Shown: positions 31,259 through 41,882, counted from the stretch's first letter. The stretch: DNA of 64,000 bases from Limnephilus marmoratus (GCA_917880885.1 OU862906.1:63406665-63470664); one strand, 5' to 3'. The notes: a model not told the origin generated them from the sequence alone. Numbers and translations are program-made.

Positions 31259-33015
31259 TACAATTTACGGAAGAAAAATGGGAAACCTATAAGAAACTTA
31301 GAAACATGTATAGTACAGAAATAAAACAAACCAAAAATTCGTATATTAGACAAAAAATAATTACCTCTCAAAGTGATTCAAGAAAAATGTGGACTACACT
31401 CAAAGAAATTATAAGCGGTAAACAGAAGGGAGACACTAAGGAAGTTCAGTTCCCCGATGGAGTTGAAGGTGATAAACCTAAAATAGCCCAAAAATTTAAT
31501 ACAAATTTTATACTCAGTGTCGAAAACATAAATAAGAGTATTCCATTAGTCACAGACACATTTTCTCAATCAATGGAAAGAAGAGAGAATACTAATATTT
31601 TCAGGTTTAATAAAATAAACATGGAGTATTTAATGATAATTCTTAATGCAATGAAACTAAAATCGTCCACGGATGGAATTACGATAGGCATAATCAAAGA
31701 TGCACTGCCAGCTATAGGAGACAGATTAGTTGCACTAATAAATGAATCTCTGTTAGAGGGAATTTTTCCACAGTCATGGAAAACTTCCATAATAACACCA
31801 GTGCCTAAAATAATAAATTTTGAAGACTTCAGACCAATAAATGGATTACCTAAATATGAACAATTACTAGAATCGATAGTTAAAGAACAGATAAACAATT
31901 TTATTGAAAAAAATAACATTCTTGTTAAACAACAATCTGGATTTAGAAACAAATATTCGTGTGAAACAGCACTTAATTATGTCTTAAATGAATGGAAAAC
32001 AAGTATGGATCAGAAGAAAATCATCATAGCAGCATTCTTAGACTTTAGACGTGCTTTCGAAACGATTGACAGAGAAAGACTAATAATGAAATTGAAGGAC
32101 AAGGGAATTCATGGTAAAGAATTGCAGTGGTTTACTGATTACCTAAAAAACAGAAAACAAAGAACCAAATTTGGAGATGCTATCTCTGAAGAGCAACAAG
32201 TTAACCTTGGAGTTCCTCAAGGATCGGCCTTGGGACCACTACTTTTTATTATATATATCAATGATATAGTGAAGTGCCTAAAGTACTGTTCCATCAAACT
32301 GTTTGCTGATGACACACTTTTATATATCATAGCAAATAATATTGAAGATGCATTGTCAAAAATACAAAGTGAACTTCATGAAATATCTGAATGGTTATGC
32401 ATAAATAAACTCAAATTAAATGTAACTAAAAGTAAATTCATGGTATTAGGGAAAAAACAAAATGGACTTATCACCCTAAATATGGACAATCAAACTATTG
32501 AAGAGGTAGAAGAAATTAAATATTTGGGAATCATAATCAATAATAAGTTAAAACTTAACTCTAACTTTGAAATGCTAACTAAAAAAATTGCCAAAAAGAT
32601 TAATTTCTTAAGTAGGATAAAGGGAAAATTAGACATTAAAACTAGGAAATTGGTCTATAACACAACTGTAGCATCCCATCTGAATTATTGCTCAAATGTA
32701 ATCTTTCTGAGCAATAAAACACAAATTAAAAGAATGGAAATAATTCAGAACAGAGGCATGAGATCTATATTGTGCTGTAGCAGGTATACCAGCATAAAAA
32801 CTATGCAACGCCAACTCAATATTTTAAGTGTGTGGCAAAGATTAGTTTTCAATACCGTAGTTTTTATTTATAAGTTAAAAAATAAAATGTTACCTGATTA
32901 TATGTTGAATATTGTTCAGATAACAGTACAGTTCATTGTTATCCTACGAGAAACTGCAACGATTTTAGGCTTCCTAAAACAAATTTATCGGGAACACAAA
33001 ATAATATTTAATTAA
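31258..33015 (+). CDS. LINE reverse transcriptase domain
   Basis: The longest frame of this LINE is 569 codons from 31306. Motifs in order, counted from that ATG: FEDFRPI (172-178), SGFRNKYSC (211-219), AAFLDFRRAF with the first catalytic Asp at 246, GVPQGSALGPLLF (302-314), FADDTLLY with the Asp pair at 335-336, KLNVTKSKFMVLG and IKYLGIIIN. The tail shifts frame near 32910: the true continuation reads DNSTVHCYPTRNCNDFRLPK in another frame. The RT catalytic residues are intact, but the element lacks a joined ORF2. Confidence 0.85.
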   Translation: MQFTEEKWETYKKLRNMYSTEIKQTKNSYIRQKIITSQSDSRKMWTTLKEIISGKQKGDTKEVQFPDGVEGDKPKIAQKFNTNFILSVENINKSIPLVTDTFSQSMERRENTNIFRFNKINMEYLMIILNAMKLKSSTDGITIGIIKDALPAIGDRLVALINESLLEGIFPQSWKTSIITPVPKIINFEDFRPINGLPKYEQLLESIVKEQINNFIEKNNILVKQQSGFRNKYSCETALNYVLNEWKTSMDQKKIIIAAFLDFRRAFETIDRERLIMKLKDKGIHGKELQWFTDYLKNRKQRTKFGDAISEEQQVNLGVPQGSALGPLLFIIYINDIVKCLKYCSIKLFADDTLLYIIANNIEDALSKIQSELHEISEWLCINKLKLNVTKSKFMVLGKKQNGLITLNMDNQTIEEVEEIKYLGIIINNKLKLNSNFEMLTKKIAKKINFLSRIKGKLDIKTRKLVYNTTVASHLNYCSNVIFLSNKTQIKRMEIIQNRGMRSILCCSRYTSIKTMQRQLNILSVWQRLVFNTVVFIYKLKNKMLPDYMLNIVQITVQFIVILRETATILGFLKQIYREHKIIFN

Positions 33016-33071
33016 ATGAAGACAATATTAGCGAAACTCAATCGAAATCTGGAGACAGAAAAATCAGAAAA

Positions 33072-33147
33072 GATGTTGGCTCCGCTGGGACTCGAACCCA
33101 GAACCCTTTTCTTACATGGAAACAGCTCTACCGATTAAGCTACGGAG
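33072..33147 (-). tRNA. tRNA-like sequence (SINE head or tRNA pseudogene)
   Basis: On the minus strand GGCTCCG pairs with CGGAGCC as a 7-bp acceptor. A box TAGCTTAATCGG and D-stem GCTT/GAGC follow, then B box GGTTCGAGTCC with T-stem CTGGG/CCCAG. The anticodon arm is weak (GTTTC with GAAAA) and the loop CATGTAA lacks the usual U33; TGT would sit at the anticodon place (Thr). It lies inside the LINE, so it arrived later, probably as a retroposed tRNA or SINE head. Confidence 0.5.
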
Positions 33148-33518
33148 CCCATATTAATTCGGTCACTTTTAACTGTATCATACTTCGACTAAGAACTACC
33201 AACACTATCTTCACTTACTTAACGCACATATTATTGGCTGCTATCTTTATATATGATTACAAGATTCAACTCGAACTAAATGCAATCTAGATAGTGTCTG
33301 GATAAATTTTTATCCATTTTATTTGTAATGTTCAATGAACTCCCTGTAAATGTTAAGGAGGCTAAAAGTCTTGCAGTTTTTCGTGGAAGTCCAAATTTTA
33401 GTCAGTAGGTAGTAAATAATATTGTAGTAGTCATAGAAAAGAAAACATTAGATATAAGATGTCCAATTTTATATCTAAATAAAATACACAATAAAAAAAT
33501 AAATTTTAAAAAATTAAG

Positions 33519-33558
33519 GTTCCCGGGGCGGCGGTACCCATTCCCGCCTCCCAAATTA
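33519..33558 (-). repeat. Family B head fragment
   Basis: GGTTCCCGGGGCGGCGGTAC and GCCTCCCAAATT match the head end of family B; only about 40 bp are present, after the LINE's A-rich tail. Confidence 0.65.
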
Positions 33559-33949
33559 GAACCATTGACATAACACTAATGAAATAGACTCGTAATAATT
33601 AAAGTAAATAATATATCTACAACTGAAATTTGAAATGCTAAAAAGGAGAAAATGTTAATTGTTCAGAAGGGCGAAAACTAAGTTTTTTTTTCATAAATCA
33701 TAAAATCATATCTCCTGTTTTTGTAGACTTATACTTAGGAATTTTTATTATAAAATAACATTGAATAGATCTATCAGAACACATGCTATTTTTCTTATAT
33801 TTTTTTAATACCGGCAGTTAATTTATTTCCAATTTTTCAGAGAAAAAAAATCTCAAATGCTCGTCGTAAAAGACGCACTTATTTTCCTAGAAATATTTTG
33901 CCGACGCAAATCAAAAGAGAAAAAAAATGGAGAAAAATGACAAATTTTC
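33559..33949. other. Unassigned AT-rich DNA
   Basis: No supported feature was seen. Confidence 0.4.
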
Positions 33950-34378
33950 AATTTGGGGGGCGGGTATGGGTACCGCCGCCCAGGGAACCATTTATTGGAT
34001 AACCAACACCTCTGCCATAGTTCACCCCAAGTATTTCGCTACGTTTGGTGACTTAGCAGGAGTGCCCGGGTTCATGGGGTGAAGTTCGTCCGGGTCTTGG
34101 CGCCAACTTCTGTCCACCAATCACATGGCAGGCCGGACCGAGAGAGAATGGTTGAGGGAGTCCCTTTGACTTCTCCAGCCGTACTCTCTCGAAATATCGC
34201 CTTGTACCGCAGTGGGAGGGATGGATTCATACGCCCGTCACTCCTGGACACACTGACCTCCAAATTCCTACCCATATCCTTTTCTTACCCTTTTCCTACC
34301 CAGAACTTCCTCTTCTTCGTTTCCTAAAAAGACCCTCCATACAGCATCCCCAAAGATGACATTGGCCTTGAGGGGAAA
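33950..34378 (+). repeat. Family B repeat, full-length copy
   Basis: Head AATTTGGGGGGCGGGTATGG, then CCGCCCAGGGAACCATTTAT, TTCGCTACGTTTGGTGACTT, GCAGGCCGGACCGAGAGAGA and GAGGGGAAATATTTTCCTAA. This is one of the two most complete copies (about 430 bp), followed within 10 bp by an inverted copy. Confidence 0.8.
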
Positions 34379-34387
34379 TATTTTCCT

Positions 34388-34728
34388 AAGGGAATCCTGT
34401 TTTTTTTTACGTGAGCTCCACACAGGAGGCCCTGAGGCCTTGAGGGCCTATGTCATCTTTAAGGATGCTGTGTGGAGGGTTTTTTAAGGAAAGGAAGGAG
34501 ATGAGAGTTCTGGGAAGGAAAACGGTTTAAGGGGTGGATAGGAATCTGGGGTTCATTGTTTCCTGGTCATCCGCCTCCAAGATCTAGACAAACCTCACCC
34601 CATTAACCCGGGCGCCCCTGCTAACTCACCAAACTTAGCGAACCGCTTGGGGTGAACTATGGCCAAGGGGTTGGTTATCTAATAAAGGTTCCCGGGGCGG
34701 CGGTACCAATCCCCGCCTCCCAAATTGT
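34388..34728 (-). repeat. Family B repeat, inverted neighbour
   Basis: T run, ACGTGAGCTCCACACAGGAG through to GGTTCCCGGGGCGGCGGTAC and GCCTCCCAAATTG. It is tail-to-tail with the previous copy; part of the middle (CCGATCCGGCC block) is absent. Confidence 0.8.
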
Positions 34729-34991
34729 TTGGAGCTAATGTAAACTAAAATATATATTAAACTAATTTTTGGATTTATTGCCCTTTACTTCATGTCATTT
34801 CAATACCGCTATCGATATGCGATTATTTGTGAATGAATGCTATGATTAGAACGACCACGGCTCAGCACCACTATTTGTATTTAGGTATGTATTATTATCC
34901 AAAAACAAAATTAGTATAAACAGAAACACTGAAATATGAATTAGAATGAAACAAGTACTTTGTTTAAAAACCACTTTATTTTTATTTATAT

Positions 34992-35033
34992 TTGTCGACC
35001 GGTTTCGGTTGAACTCAACCTTTTTCAGGACAA
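34992..35033 (-). ncRNA. Hammerhead-like motif, core mutated
   Basis: The minus strand reads CTGAAAA instead of CTGAAGA; the invariant G8 is changed to A. Stem II GGTTG/CAACC, GAAA and ACCGGT are kept. Probably inactive. Confidence 0.5.
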
Positions 35034-35067
35034 TACACATATAAACTGTTTATATGTTTATTGTTTA

Positions 35068-35109
35068 TTGTCCTGAAGAAGGTTGAGTTCAACCGAAACC
35101 GGTCGACAA
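35068..35109 (+). ncRNA. Hammerhead-like ribozyme motif, intact core
   Basis: Stem I TTGTC (35068-35072) with GACAA (35105-35109); CTGAAGA (35073-35079); one unpaired A; stem II GGTTGA...TCAACC; GAAA (35095-35098); self-complementary ACCGGT; predicted cleavage after C35104. Stem II differs in sequence but keeps its pairing relative to 27583, which supports a structural role. Confidence 0.62.
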
Positions 35110-35163
35110 ATATAAATAAAAATAAAGTGGTTTTTAAACAAAGTACTTGTTTCATTCTATATA

Positions 35164-35202
35164 ATGTCAAGCCACAAAGTGTTTACTTTCTACGATAATT
35201 AG
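35164..35202 (+). pseudogene. Penelope-like ORF start, stop after 12 codons
   Basis: MSSHKVFTFYDN then TAG; the frame reads on as KYELFKKQIKSLKLDND, which looks like continuing protein, so the TAG is probably a mutation. Confidence 0.4.
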
Positions 35203-36683
35203 AAATATGAATTATTCAAAAAACAAATTAAGTCCCTGAAATTGGATAATGACATATTGTACCCTGTACCATAAATGTAATAAACCCTTAATGTAATCAA
35301 TTAATTAATTTAAAGTTACTTAAACTGCAATACTTAATATTTAAAAAAATATGTATTGTTATTGTCCTTATATAACTATTTTTGTCTAAATTGTGTACCT
35401 ATCTAAGATATTTATTTCATAAGTTCTTTGATAATTGTTTACACAATCATTAGAACATTATTATTATTTTTTTGCATGTAAATACTCCTCCCATAAACAC
35501 GAGCTCTTAGAGCTCAACTTATGTAGTAGTAGAATAAAATATGAATCATTTTATAACCTTGCATATTATTATCATTTGAAATGTATAAACAAAAATCTTG
35601 AAATAAATAATAAAAAAATAAAAAATTGTTCTGTCATGCCACCTCTACGAGAGGCATCTTCAATTGGTTCTTTCATCAACCAGCTCTACGTGTCCAAACT
35701 ACCTAACTTAACCTAATAGTTTTGTTCAAATTTTTTGTAGGTCTCTTCATTCGTTATAAGGCCGTTCATGGTTTGACCATGAAATTGGATCCTCCATATA
35801 AACTAATCAATTCAATTAAATAGTTGGGTTGTGAGAAAGTTTTTACAACATCGATACGTTTTAATCTGTAACTTTAGGGTACTCGATAAGTGAAAATAAA
35901 TGTTTACGGACCACAATTCTAATCATTCCAGATCGGGTAAAACTTGCTTGTAACTTCCGAAGGATCAGCCATGCAAATAACTCTCCAACTATAACTGGAA
36001 ATCAACTTTTCTGGTTGAACATTCAAAGTTTTAAATGGCAACAAAGTATCTAGAAATATGACATTATGTATTTAGTTATTCAGTTATGCAGGGCTGCTGG
36101 CTATAGCTTTAAGGCGCCGCAACCGCGCTCAAAAAGAAGAAGATGAAGAGATATGTAATTACGAATGTTAGAGGAGCGCGCTAATATTTAAAATGATAAA
36201 ATCGATGCAAAAATTGTGAAAATCTTTAATAAAACACGACCGGTTTAAAATAGAGGAAAAATCTCTTGGGGGCTGTCTAAAACAGAATTTAAATAAACAA
36301 TGTGAATTTTTTTATGCATATAACTTGTAAAATAACAGAAACCGACTTGAAAATAAAAATTTTCGGAGCATACTTTGCGATTTTTTTCTATCGAGGGAAT
36401 TTCATATTATTTGCGTTTCGGCGTGAGGAATGTATAGATATTATCTTCAAAAATAACATATTTTTTATGAGCTTAAAAACTTCAAATATTCAAGGGAGAT
36501 ATCCAAGAAATCTGTAGAAATTCGGGTAACGGTGGCTTAATTCCTTACCTCTGCTAGGAAAGGATAGTAGAAGAATGTCATATTATGTTTTTCACCACCA
36601 TAGTCTGCATTAAACATAAAAATAACACGTTTTAAATATATTAATTTTTCAACTTTAATTGACTTTTATTTTGATTTTATTTT
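35203..36683. other. Unassigned AT-rich DNA
   Basis: A 93-codon frame at 35435-35716 and a 71-codon frame at 36302-36517 have no recognisable features and average AT-rich composition. No gene is supported. Confidence 0.35.
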
Positions 36684-37156
36684 TTTACATTAGCTCTACA
36701 CAGGAGGCCCTGAGGAAATTAATTCCCATCAGGACCTATGTCATCTTTGGGAATGCTGTGTAGAGGGTCTTTTTAGGAAAGTAAGGAGAGGAAGTTCTGG
36801 GAATGAAAGGATTTGAGAGGTGGGCAGGAATCTGGGGGTCAGTGTGTTCCGGACGGATGAATCCATTTCTCCCACTGCGGTGCAGAGCGATGTTCCGAGT
36901 GAGTACCTACGGCTAGAGAAGTCAAGGGGACTCTCTCAACCATTCTCTCCCGATCCGGCCTGCCATGCACGCATACGCATGCATGGCGGGCAGACGCATC
37001 CGCCGCCAAGACCCGAACAAACCTCACTCTATGAACCTGGGCACCCCTGCTAAGTGACCAAATGTAGCGAACTACTTAGGATGATCTATGGAAGAGGTGT
37101 TGGTTATCCAATAAATTGTTCCTGGGATGGCGGTACTCATGCTCGCTCCCAAATAG
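36684..37156 (-). repeat. Family B repeat, longest copy
   Basis: T run, ACATTAGCTCTACACAGGAG, CCGATCCGGCCTGCCATGCA, a small internal inverted repeat TGCATGCGTATGCGTGCATG (reverse strand), GTAGCGAACTACTTAGGATG and the head GCGGTACTCATGCTCGCTCC. Confidence 0.75.
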
Positions 37157-37509
37157 ATTTTCAAGAACATATGTACAAATAACGTGCTCTTGAGTCTGTA
37201 GAGCTCTTTTAAAAACCCTTTTACATTTCGTACATTGCAAATAATCTAACCTTAATGTATAAAAGTATCCCGAATCCCGGACAAAAACTACCCAAATAAA
37301 CAACACTCAGTGGAGGTGGTGACAAACTTACTTTAAAGGATACAAAGTAATTCCGTGCCACCTTTAACACAACAATAATTCCACCTTTTTGCCCGGAAAA
37401 ACGTAAACGACGTTTTTCGCAACTATTTTCCACCTTCATTAATATGTAGGTTATATGTATTTCATTTTACGCTTGCAAACACAAACAGCATTGTTTATTT
37501 TTTTTTCAT
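37157..37509. other. Unassigned DNA
   Basis: Nothing recognised between the family B head and the hammerhead-repeat array. Confidence 0.4.
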
Positions 37510-37836
37510 TATTTGTTTTTGGGGTGTTATAGTTTCCATCATCAGGGCAGATCCGGTAGACCACACATCTACCGGATCTGCCGGATCTGCCCTGATTATG
37601 GACATTGCAACGCTGTCCAAAACGTTGACTCAAGAAGGAGGTAGCGCAACACGGAACACCCCAAAAACAAATAGTTTGAGTCAACGTTTTCGACAGCGTT
37701 GCAGTGTCCATAATCAGGGGAGATCCGGCAGATCCGGTAGATGTGTGGTCTGCCGGATCTGCCCTGATGATGGACACTGCAACGCTGTCCGAAACGTTAG
37801 CTCAAGAAGGAGGTAGGGCAACACGGCATAACACCC
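37510..37836 (+). repeat. Family C hammerhead-repeat array, left part
   Basis: Units contain CCGGATCTGCCCTGATGATG, a GACACTGCAACGCTGTCC stem, GAAACGTT, AAGAAGGAGGTAG and AACACCCCAAAAACAAATA, with an inverted unit between. At 37836 the array is cut by the Copia element and resumes at 44199. TTTGTTTTTGGGGTGTTAT at 37513 begins it in inverted orientation. Confidence 0.8.
37761..37801 (+). ncRNA. Hammerhead-like ribozyme motif in family C
   Basis: CTGATGA (37764-37770), one unpaired T, stem II GGACA (37772-37776) with TGTCC (37786-37790), GAAA (37791-37794), then CGTT giving a self-complementary ACGT stem III and U at the cleavage position. Stem I GCC/AGC is weak. The neighbouring units have CTGATTA or AAAA in place of CTGATGA or GAAA and look dead. 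Confidence 0.55.
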
Positions 37837-38381
37837 TGTTAAAATATACAATGAAATACATTATTTTAACAATAATAATGTTGGTTTAAGGGTTGGCAAC
37901 ATTTTGTATGTGGCAACCCATTTTAGTTCTTTTGTTTTTTCTCGGTGCTCCAAGCGTTCTTCTATTGTTTTCATGTAATACGTACATCTTAAAATAAAAC
38001 CAGTTATTGATTTATTTGATTCACCTGATTTATAGATGTGTTTTACATATTTGACTAATGTGGGCCTCACTGGGTGCTTTTCCCGTGCTGAGGACCTCAT
38101 TTTACAGTTTGATATGATTTTTTTTTTTTTTAATTTAAGATACATATAAAATAAAAACTAAAGAAAAAAGAAACTCAATAATAACACATGAGAATTAAAA
38201 GAAAGTAAAATAGAGCAAAATAAAATAGAGTAAAATAACACTAAAATAAAACAATAAAATAAAACTATATAAATAGGATAGATACATATAAACCGATAGT
38301 GAAATTAAAAGGGTTTTATATATTAGTGAGTATTGCAATGGTGTTTATGTCTATGTGTTTTTATTTATTTTTTATTTTTTT

Positions 38382-40307
38382 TTATGTTGTGATTTTTTTG
38401 TAAAGTTGCCTTTTTTGTTCTTTAATCCATCTTTTAATTTTGAGTGTGAAAACTTTTTTGTTTTCTTCTTTTTTTAAATCGAGTGAAAGATGGTTGAACG
38501 CTTTTATTGCCTGGTATTTGTGATGTCTTTGTCCAAAGCTTGTGTTTATCGTCAGTGTTTTTAAGTTTTGTATGTATGCTTGTCTAACTGGTCTATTAAT
38601 GGTTTGTGTTTGTTGGAGTTTGTGTTTTTGGTCAAAGATATAGTTAAGAAGTGTTTTTATGTATAATTGTCGTATATCAAGTCCGTCGAACATGTTGAAT
38701 ATTTGGTTTGTGTCAGTCATTCTGTGTTTTTTTAGTATAACCTTTAAGATGGTTCTCTGTGTGGTTTCCAAATGAACAATAGCTGAGTTTGTTGCTCCTC
38801 CCCAAACAATGATTCCATATTCTATTATAGATTGGCAGAGTGCAAAATATACTGTTTTCATTTGTTTTAGTTTGTATATGTTTCTTATGTTTAGGAAAAG
38901 ATGTATTGTTTTGAGGAGTTTATTGGTGATATGATTTATATGATGTGCCCATTTGAGATTATGGTCAATTATGATTCCTAAATATTTTATTTGGTCTGTT
39001 TTTACTATAGCAGGGCAGTCGCAGTTTTTGGTGTTTAAACAATCGTGAATTTTTATGGTGTTTGTTTTATTTGTTGGCTGTCCCATGCTATTTATACTGT
39101 ACGTTGTGAATTTTGTTTTCGATATATTTAATGTAAGTATGTTTGTGTCTAACCATGTTTTCACTCGCGTGATTCCTAATTCTGCTGTATTATACACATT
39201 GTTCCAGTCTTTAGATTTGAAGAGTAATACTGTGTCGTCCGCATAACTAATTATTTCTCCGTCTATTTCCATATTACAGAGTTCATTTATGTAGATAGTG
39301 AATAGCACGGGCCCTAGTATGCTTCCTTGTGGAACTCCATATGTAATTGGCAGTGGTTTACTAGTATGGTGATTAATTTTAACTTGTTGGGTTCTGTTGC
39401 TCATATAACTTTTCATTAGTTGGAGTTCCTTGCCTAAGATACCAATGTTTTCTAATTTCTTAAATAGGGTTTTGTGGCAGATTGAATCAAAGGCTTTAGC
39501 TAAGTCTAGGTATATTGCTATGCATTTTTGCCCTTGATCTAGGTTGCTATGTATATAATCTATTACATATTCTAAAGCTTCTTTGGTACCTCTTTTTTCT
39601 CTAAATCCGTATTGTTTATCCGAGATTAATTTGTTTTCTTCAAGGTATTTTATAATTTGGTTTTTTAATGCTCTTTCGAAGATCTTTGATAGTGAGTTTA
39701 ATAATGTGATTGGTCTATAGTTATTTATTTCCATTTTCTCTCCTGCTTTGTAAATAGGGATCACCAGTCCTTATTTCAAAGTACTAGGGAAGCAGCTTTG
39801 TTTTATACTAAGGTTGATTAAGTGTGTTATTGGTTTTATTATTTCATTTTTTAATTTCTGAATGCAATCTGTTGTTATCTCGTCTAATCCCGGTGCAATA
39901 TTATTTTTTAATTTATCGATTATTTTTTCAATTTCCTCCTCCATAATTGTTTTTATTGTAAGTCTTAGTTTTGTCTTTTGTGTATTGATGTATGATCGGT
40001 TGGTTTGTGTTTGTGTTTTACGGTTTGCCAAAACTTTTCCTATATTTGCAAAGAAGTTATTCACATGGTTCGCTATTATCTCCGCATTTGTACTGATATC
40101 TATTTATTTTTAATTAATATTTAATTGTTCGATACTATTTTTCTGTTTGTGTTTTTGTGTGTATGTCACTTCTTTTAATATTTTCCATATAGCTTTTGGG
40201 TTGTTGTTTTCTTTTTGTAGTTTTTGTCTATAGTATATCTCCTTAGCTACTCTTATAATTTTTGTGCAGATATTTCTATATCTTTTATAGAAATTAAGTT
40301 GTTCCAT
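38382..40307 (-). pseudogene. LINE RT domain (single frame with two stops)
   Basis: One frame runs from 40307 to 38382, broken only by stops at about 40110 and 39768. The longest open piece (460 codons from 39764) has NYRPITLL (15-22), KQYGFREKRGT, YLDLAKAFD (85-93, catalytic Asp at 87), YGVPQGSILGPVLFTIYIN (142-160) and YADDTVLLF (174-182), then YLGIIIDHNLKWAHHI and IIEYGIIVWGGATNS. Upstream pieces hold the linker (YYRQKLQ, NNFFANIGK, NNIAPGLDEIT). Catalytic residues are intact. Confidence 0.88.
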
Positions 40308-41240
40308 GTCATATGGCGTGTTTTTAATTTCTCTGGGTAATTTGTCTCGTTATCCATAGTTTTATTTTTTTTTGTCTTGTGTGTAAGTGTTATAAGTTTT
40401 ATATTAGTGTAGTTATTTATTTCTTGTGTTAACGTAGTTGTGAATTTATCCCAGTCTTTTTCAGCATTCTGTATTCGGAATATTGGATTCCAGTCCATTT
40501 TTTTGAGTTTTTCCTTTAAGTTTGGATATTCAGTTATTTTTTTTGTAAATGTTTTATGTTGTTCAGATTTTGTGTTTTCGGTGGCTATTGCTATCATAGT
40601 CATGTAATGATCTGTAATTGCGCTTTCGAGTACTATTGTTTCGGATTTTAGTTTTGACTTGATCATTATATGGTCTATACAGCTACTTGTGTTTTGTGTG
40701 ACTCGTGTTGGGATATTTATCGTGGGTTCCAGTCCATGTTGCGCTAGTATTGATAGGTATTCTATGCTTTGCGGGTGTCCATATTGTAAAGTGTTTATGT
40801 TTAGGTCTCCTACTATGATGATATTTTTGATTTTGTTGAGATCAGTTAATGTGCTGTTTAGTGCAGTTAGGAAATTTGTTATGTTATTTTTGGATGGAGA
40901 TCTATTTATTGCTAGGACACAAGTTTCTTTATCATATGTAATTTTTATGCAGTTAGAGTCTATGATGTTTATTTCTTGTATAGTCGTGTTGATTTTATTA
41001 CTTGTGTTTATGACTACGCCATCATTTTGGTTTTTATGCTTCGTTGAGTGGTACGTATTATAGTTTTCAAGTGTTTTAGGTGTATATTTGTCATTCAGCC
41101 AGCATTCTGTCAGTACGATGACATCAAAATTATTTTCAAGTTGTTGGAGGTATAATATAAATTCATCAAAGTTTTTATTGATTGATCTAATGTTTTGATG
41201 TAATATTTTGATCCTATTTTTTTTTTATTGATGTTAGTCC
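40253..41240 (-). pseudogene. LINE endonuclease domain
   Basis: The minus frame reads KILHQNIRSINKNFDEF (Asn motif), VIVLTECWL (Glu), AINRSPSKN, IIVGDLNIN (Asp, Asn), SSCIDHIMI (Asp-His) and AITDHYMT (Asp-His), so the active site is complete. It has no ATG in its upstream half, because a shift near 41240 separates it from the start region. A second shift near 40280 leads into the RT frame. Confidence 0.85.
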
Positions 41241-41288
41241 ATTGTTTAAAGTCATTAGTACTTGTGCAGTGATGCTGTTTGTCCGAGT

Positions 41289-41615
41289 CTATGTGTTCAA
41301 TGTAGTCAGCCATGTTGAAGAGTATTTATATATCCTATCGTTTTCGTTATATCCTAAACTTGTAGGTATATTAACTGCACTGTTTAGTCCATGATGCAGA
41401 AGAAGTAGTTGGTAGTCATCACATTGCGGGTGTATCTGTCCAGTGTTGAGCATATTGGTTTTGATGTCTCCAATTTGGTACACGTTCCTTACATCTCGTA
41501 GTGGGGTTATCTCATCATCCAGGGGAAGGGAAAAGGGTGATCTGTCTATAGTTGTTGAAGTAGTGCCGGTATCGGGTGAAGGGTTATCAAATTCTATATC
41601 AATTAATTGATCCAT
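41289..41615 (-). pseudogene. LINE ORF start region
   Basis: ATG at 41615 opens MDQLIDIEFDNPSPDTG and runs 108 codons to a stop; MADYIEHIDSDKQHHC in the next frame overlaps it. It has no zinc knuckles. It precedes the endonuclease and is probably the ORF2 N-terminal extension. Confidence 0.6.
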
Positions 41616-41867
41616 TTCTGGTTAAGTTTATATTATAATGTAGATTAGGTTAGGTTATCGAGAAAGTGGCAAGATTATATGATTTTACTTTCAAGTTCAT
41701 AATGATTTTTTTATTTTAGTAATTGGCGAGCCTTCAGATTTTCGAGCCAGTAGTTTTCCGTTTTTGAACCAGATGAATTTGAAATTTTTATCTTTGGCCC
41801 TTTTTTTAGTAATCCATAAGAGATTAAAGTGTTATATTTCTTTTTATTAACTCAGTAGATTACAACA

Positions 41868-41882
41868 GGTAATGGGGCCCAG
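41868..41882 (+). other. Copia primer-binding site candidate
   Basis: GGTAATGGGGCCCAG starts right after the LTR. Copia-type elements prime with an internal fragment of initiator tRNA-Met, and GGTTATGGGCCCAG-like sequences are their usual site. Confidence 0.55.

Larger units (their letters stand above)
30230..33470 (+). mobile_element. LINE with endonuclease and RT, degenerate
   Basis: The order is endonuclease, linker, RT, C-terminal tail and 3' UTR. A local duplication at about 31177-31258 separates the endonuclease and RT frames. A tRNA-like segment sits in the C-terminal part, and the tail resumes with FNELPVNVKEAKSLAVFRGS near 33330. The RT box is FADDT, not YADDT, so it is a different lineage from the LINEs at 15540 and 60424. 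Confidence 0.85.
34942..35159. mobile_element. Penelope-like palindrome, second family member
   Basis: Arms starting TAGAATGAAACAAGTACTTT are inverted copies about a centre near 35050. The ends and stem II differ from the palindrome at 27464, but the GACCGGTTTCG block is shared. It is followed by ATAATGTCAAGCCACAAAGT, parallel to the sequence after 27675. Confidence 0.65.
38122..41676 (-). mobile_element. Near-complete LINE, 3.55 kb
   Basis: ATATGATTTT flanks both sides (38112-38121 and 41677-41686), a 10-bp target duplication, with the poly(A) end at 38122-38133. The 5' end has a short leader before ATG at 41615. It encodes an N-terminal segment, endonuclease and RT, with two frameshifts and two stops. 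No separate ORF1 is seen. Confidence 0.88.
37837..41867 (+). repeat. Copia 5' LTR, split by a LINE
   Basis: The left part (37837-38019) and the right part (41820-41867) match the 3' LTR. Between them, besides the LINE (38122-41676), lie about 90 and 135 bp (38020-38121, 41687-41819) that the 3' LTR lacks. ATT ends both junctions, so the 3' LTR may have lost this segment by deletion between short repeats. Confidence 0.75.

Noticed and set aside
33072..33147. A functional tRNA-Thr gene
   Set aside because: Acceptor, A and B boxes are good, but the anticodon stem is incomplete, U33 is missing and it lies inside a LINE, so a pseudogene or SINE head is more likely.
37510..37836. CRISPR-like array
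   Set aside because: Repeats are too long, in both orientations, with no regular unique spacers, in a eukaryotic context.
40659..41063. 134-codon plus-strand frame
   Set aside because: Antisense shadow of the LINE endonuclease encoded on the minus strand, which has the real catalytic motifs.
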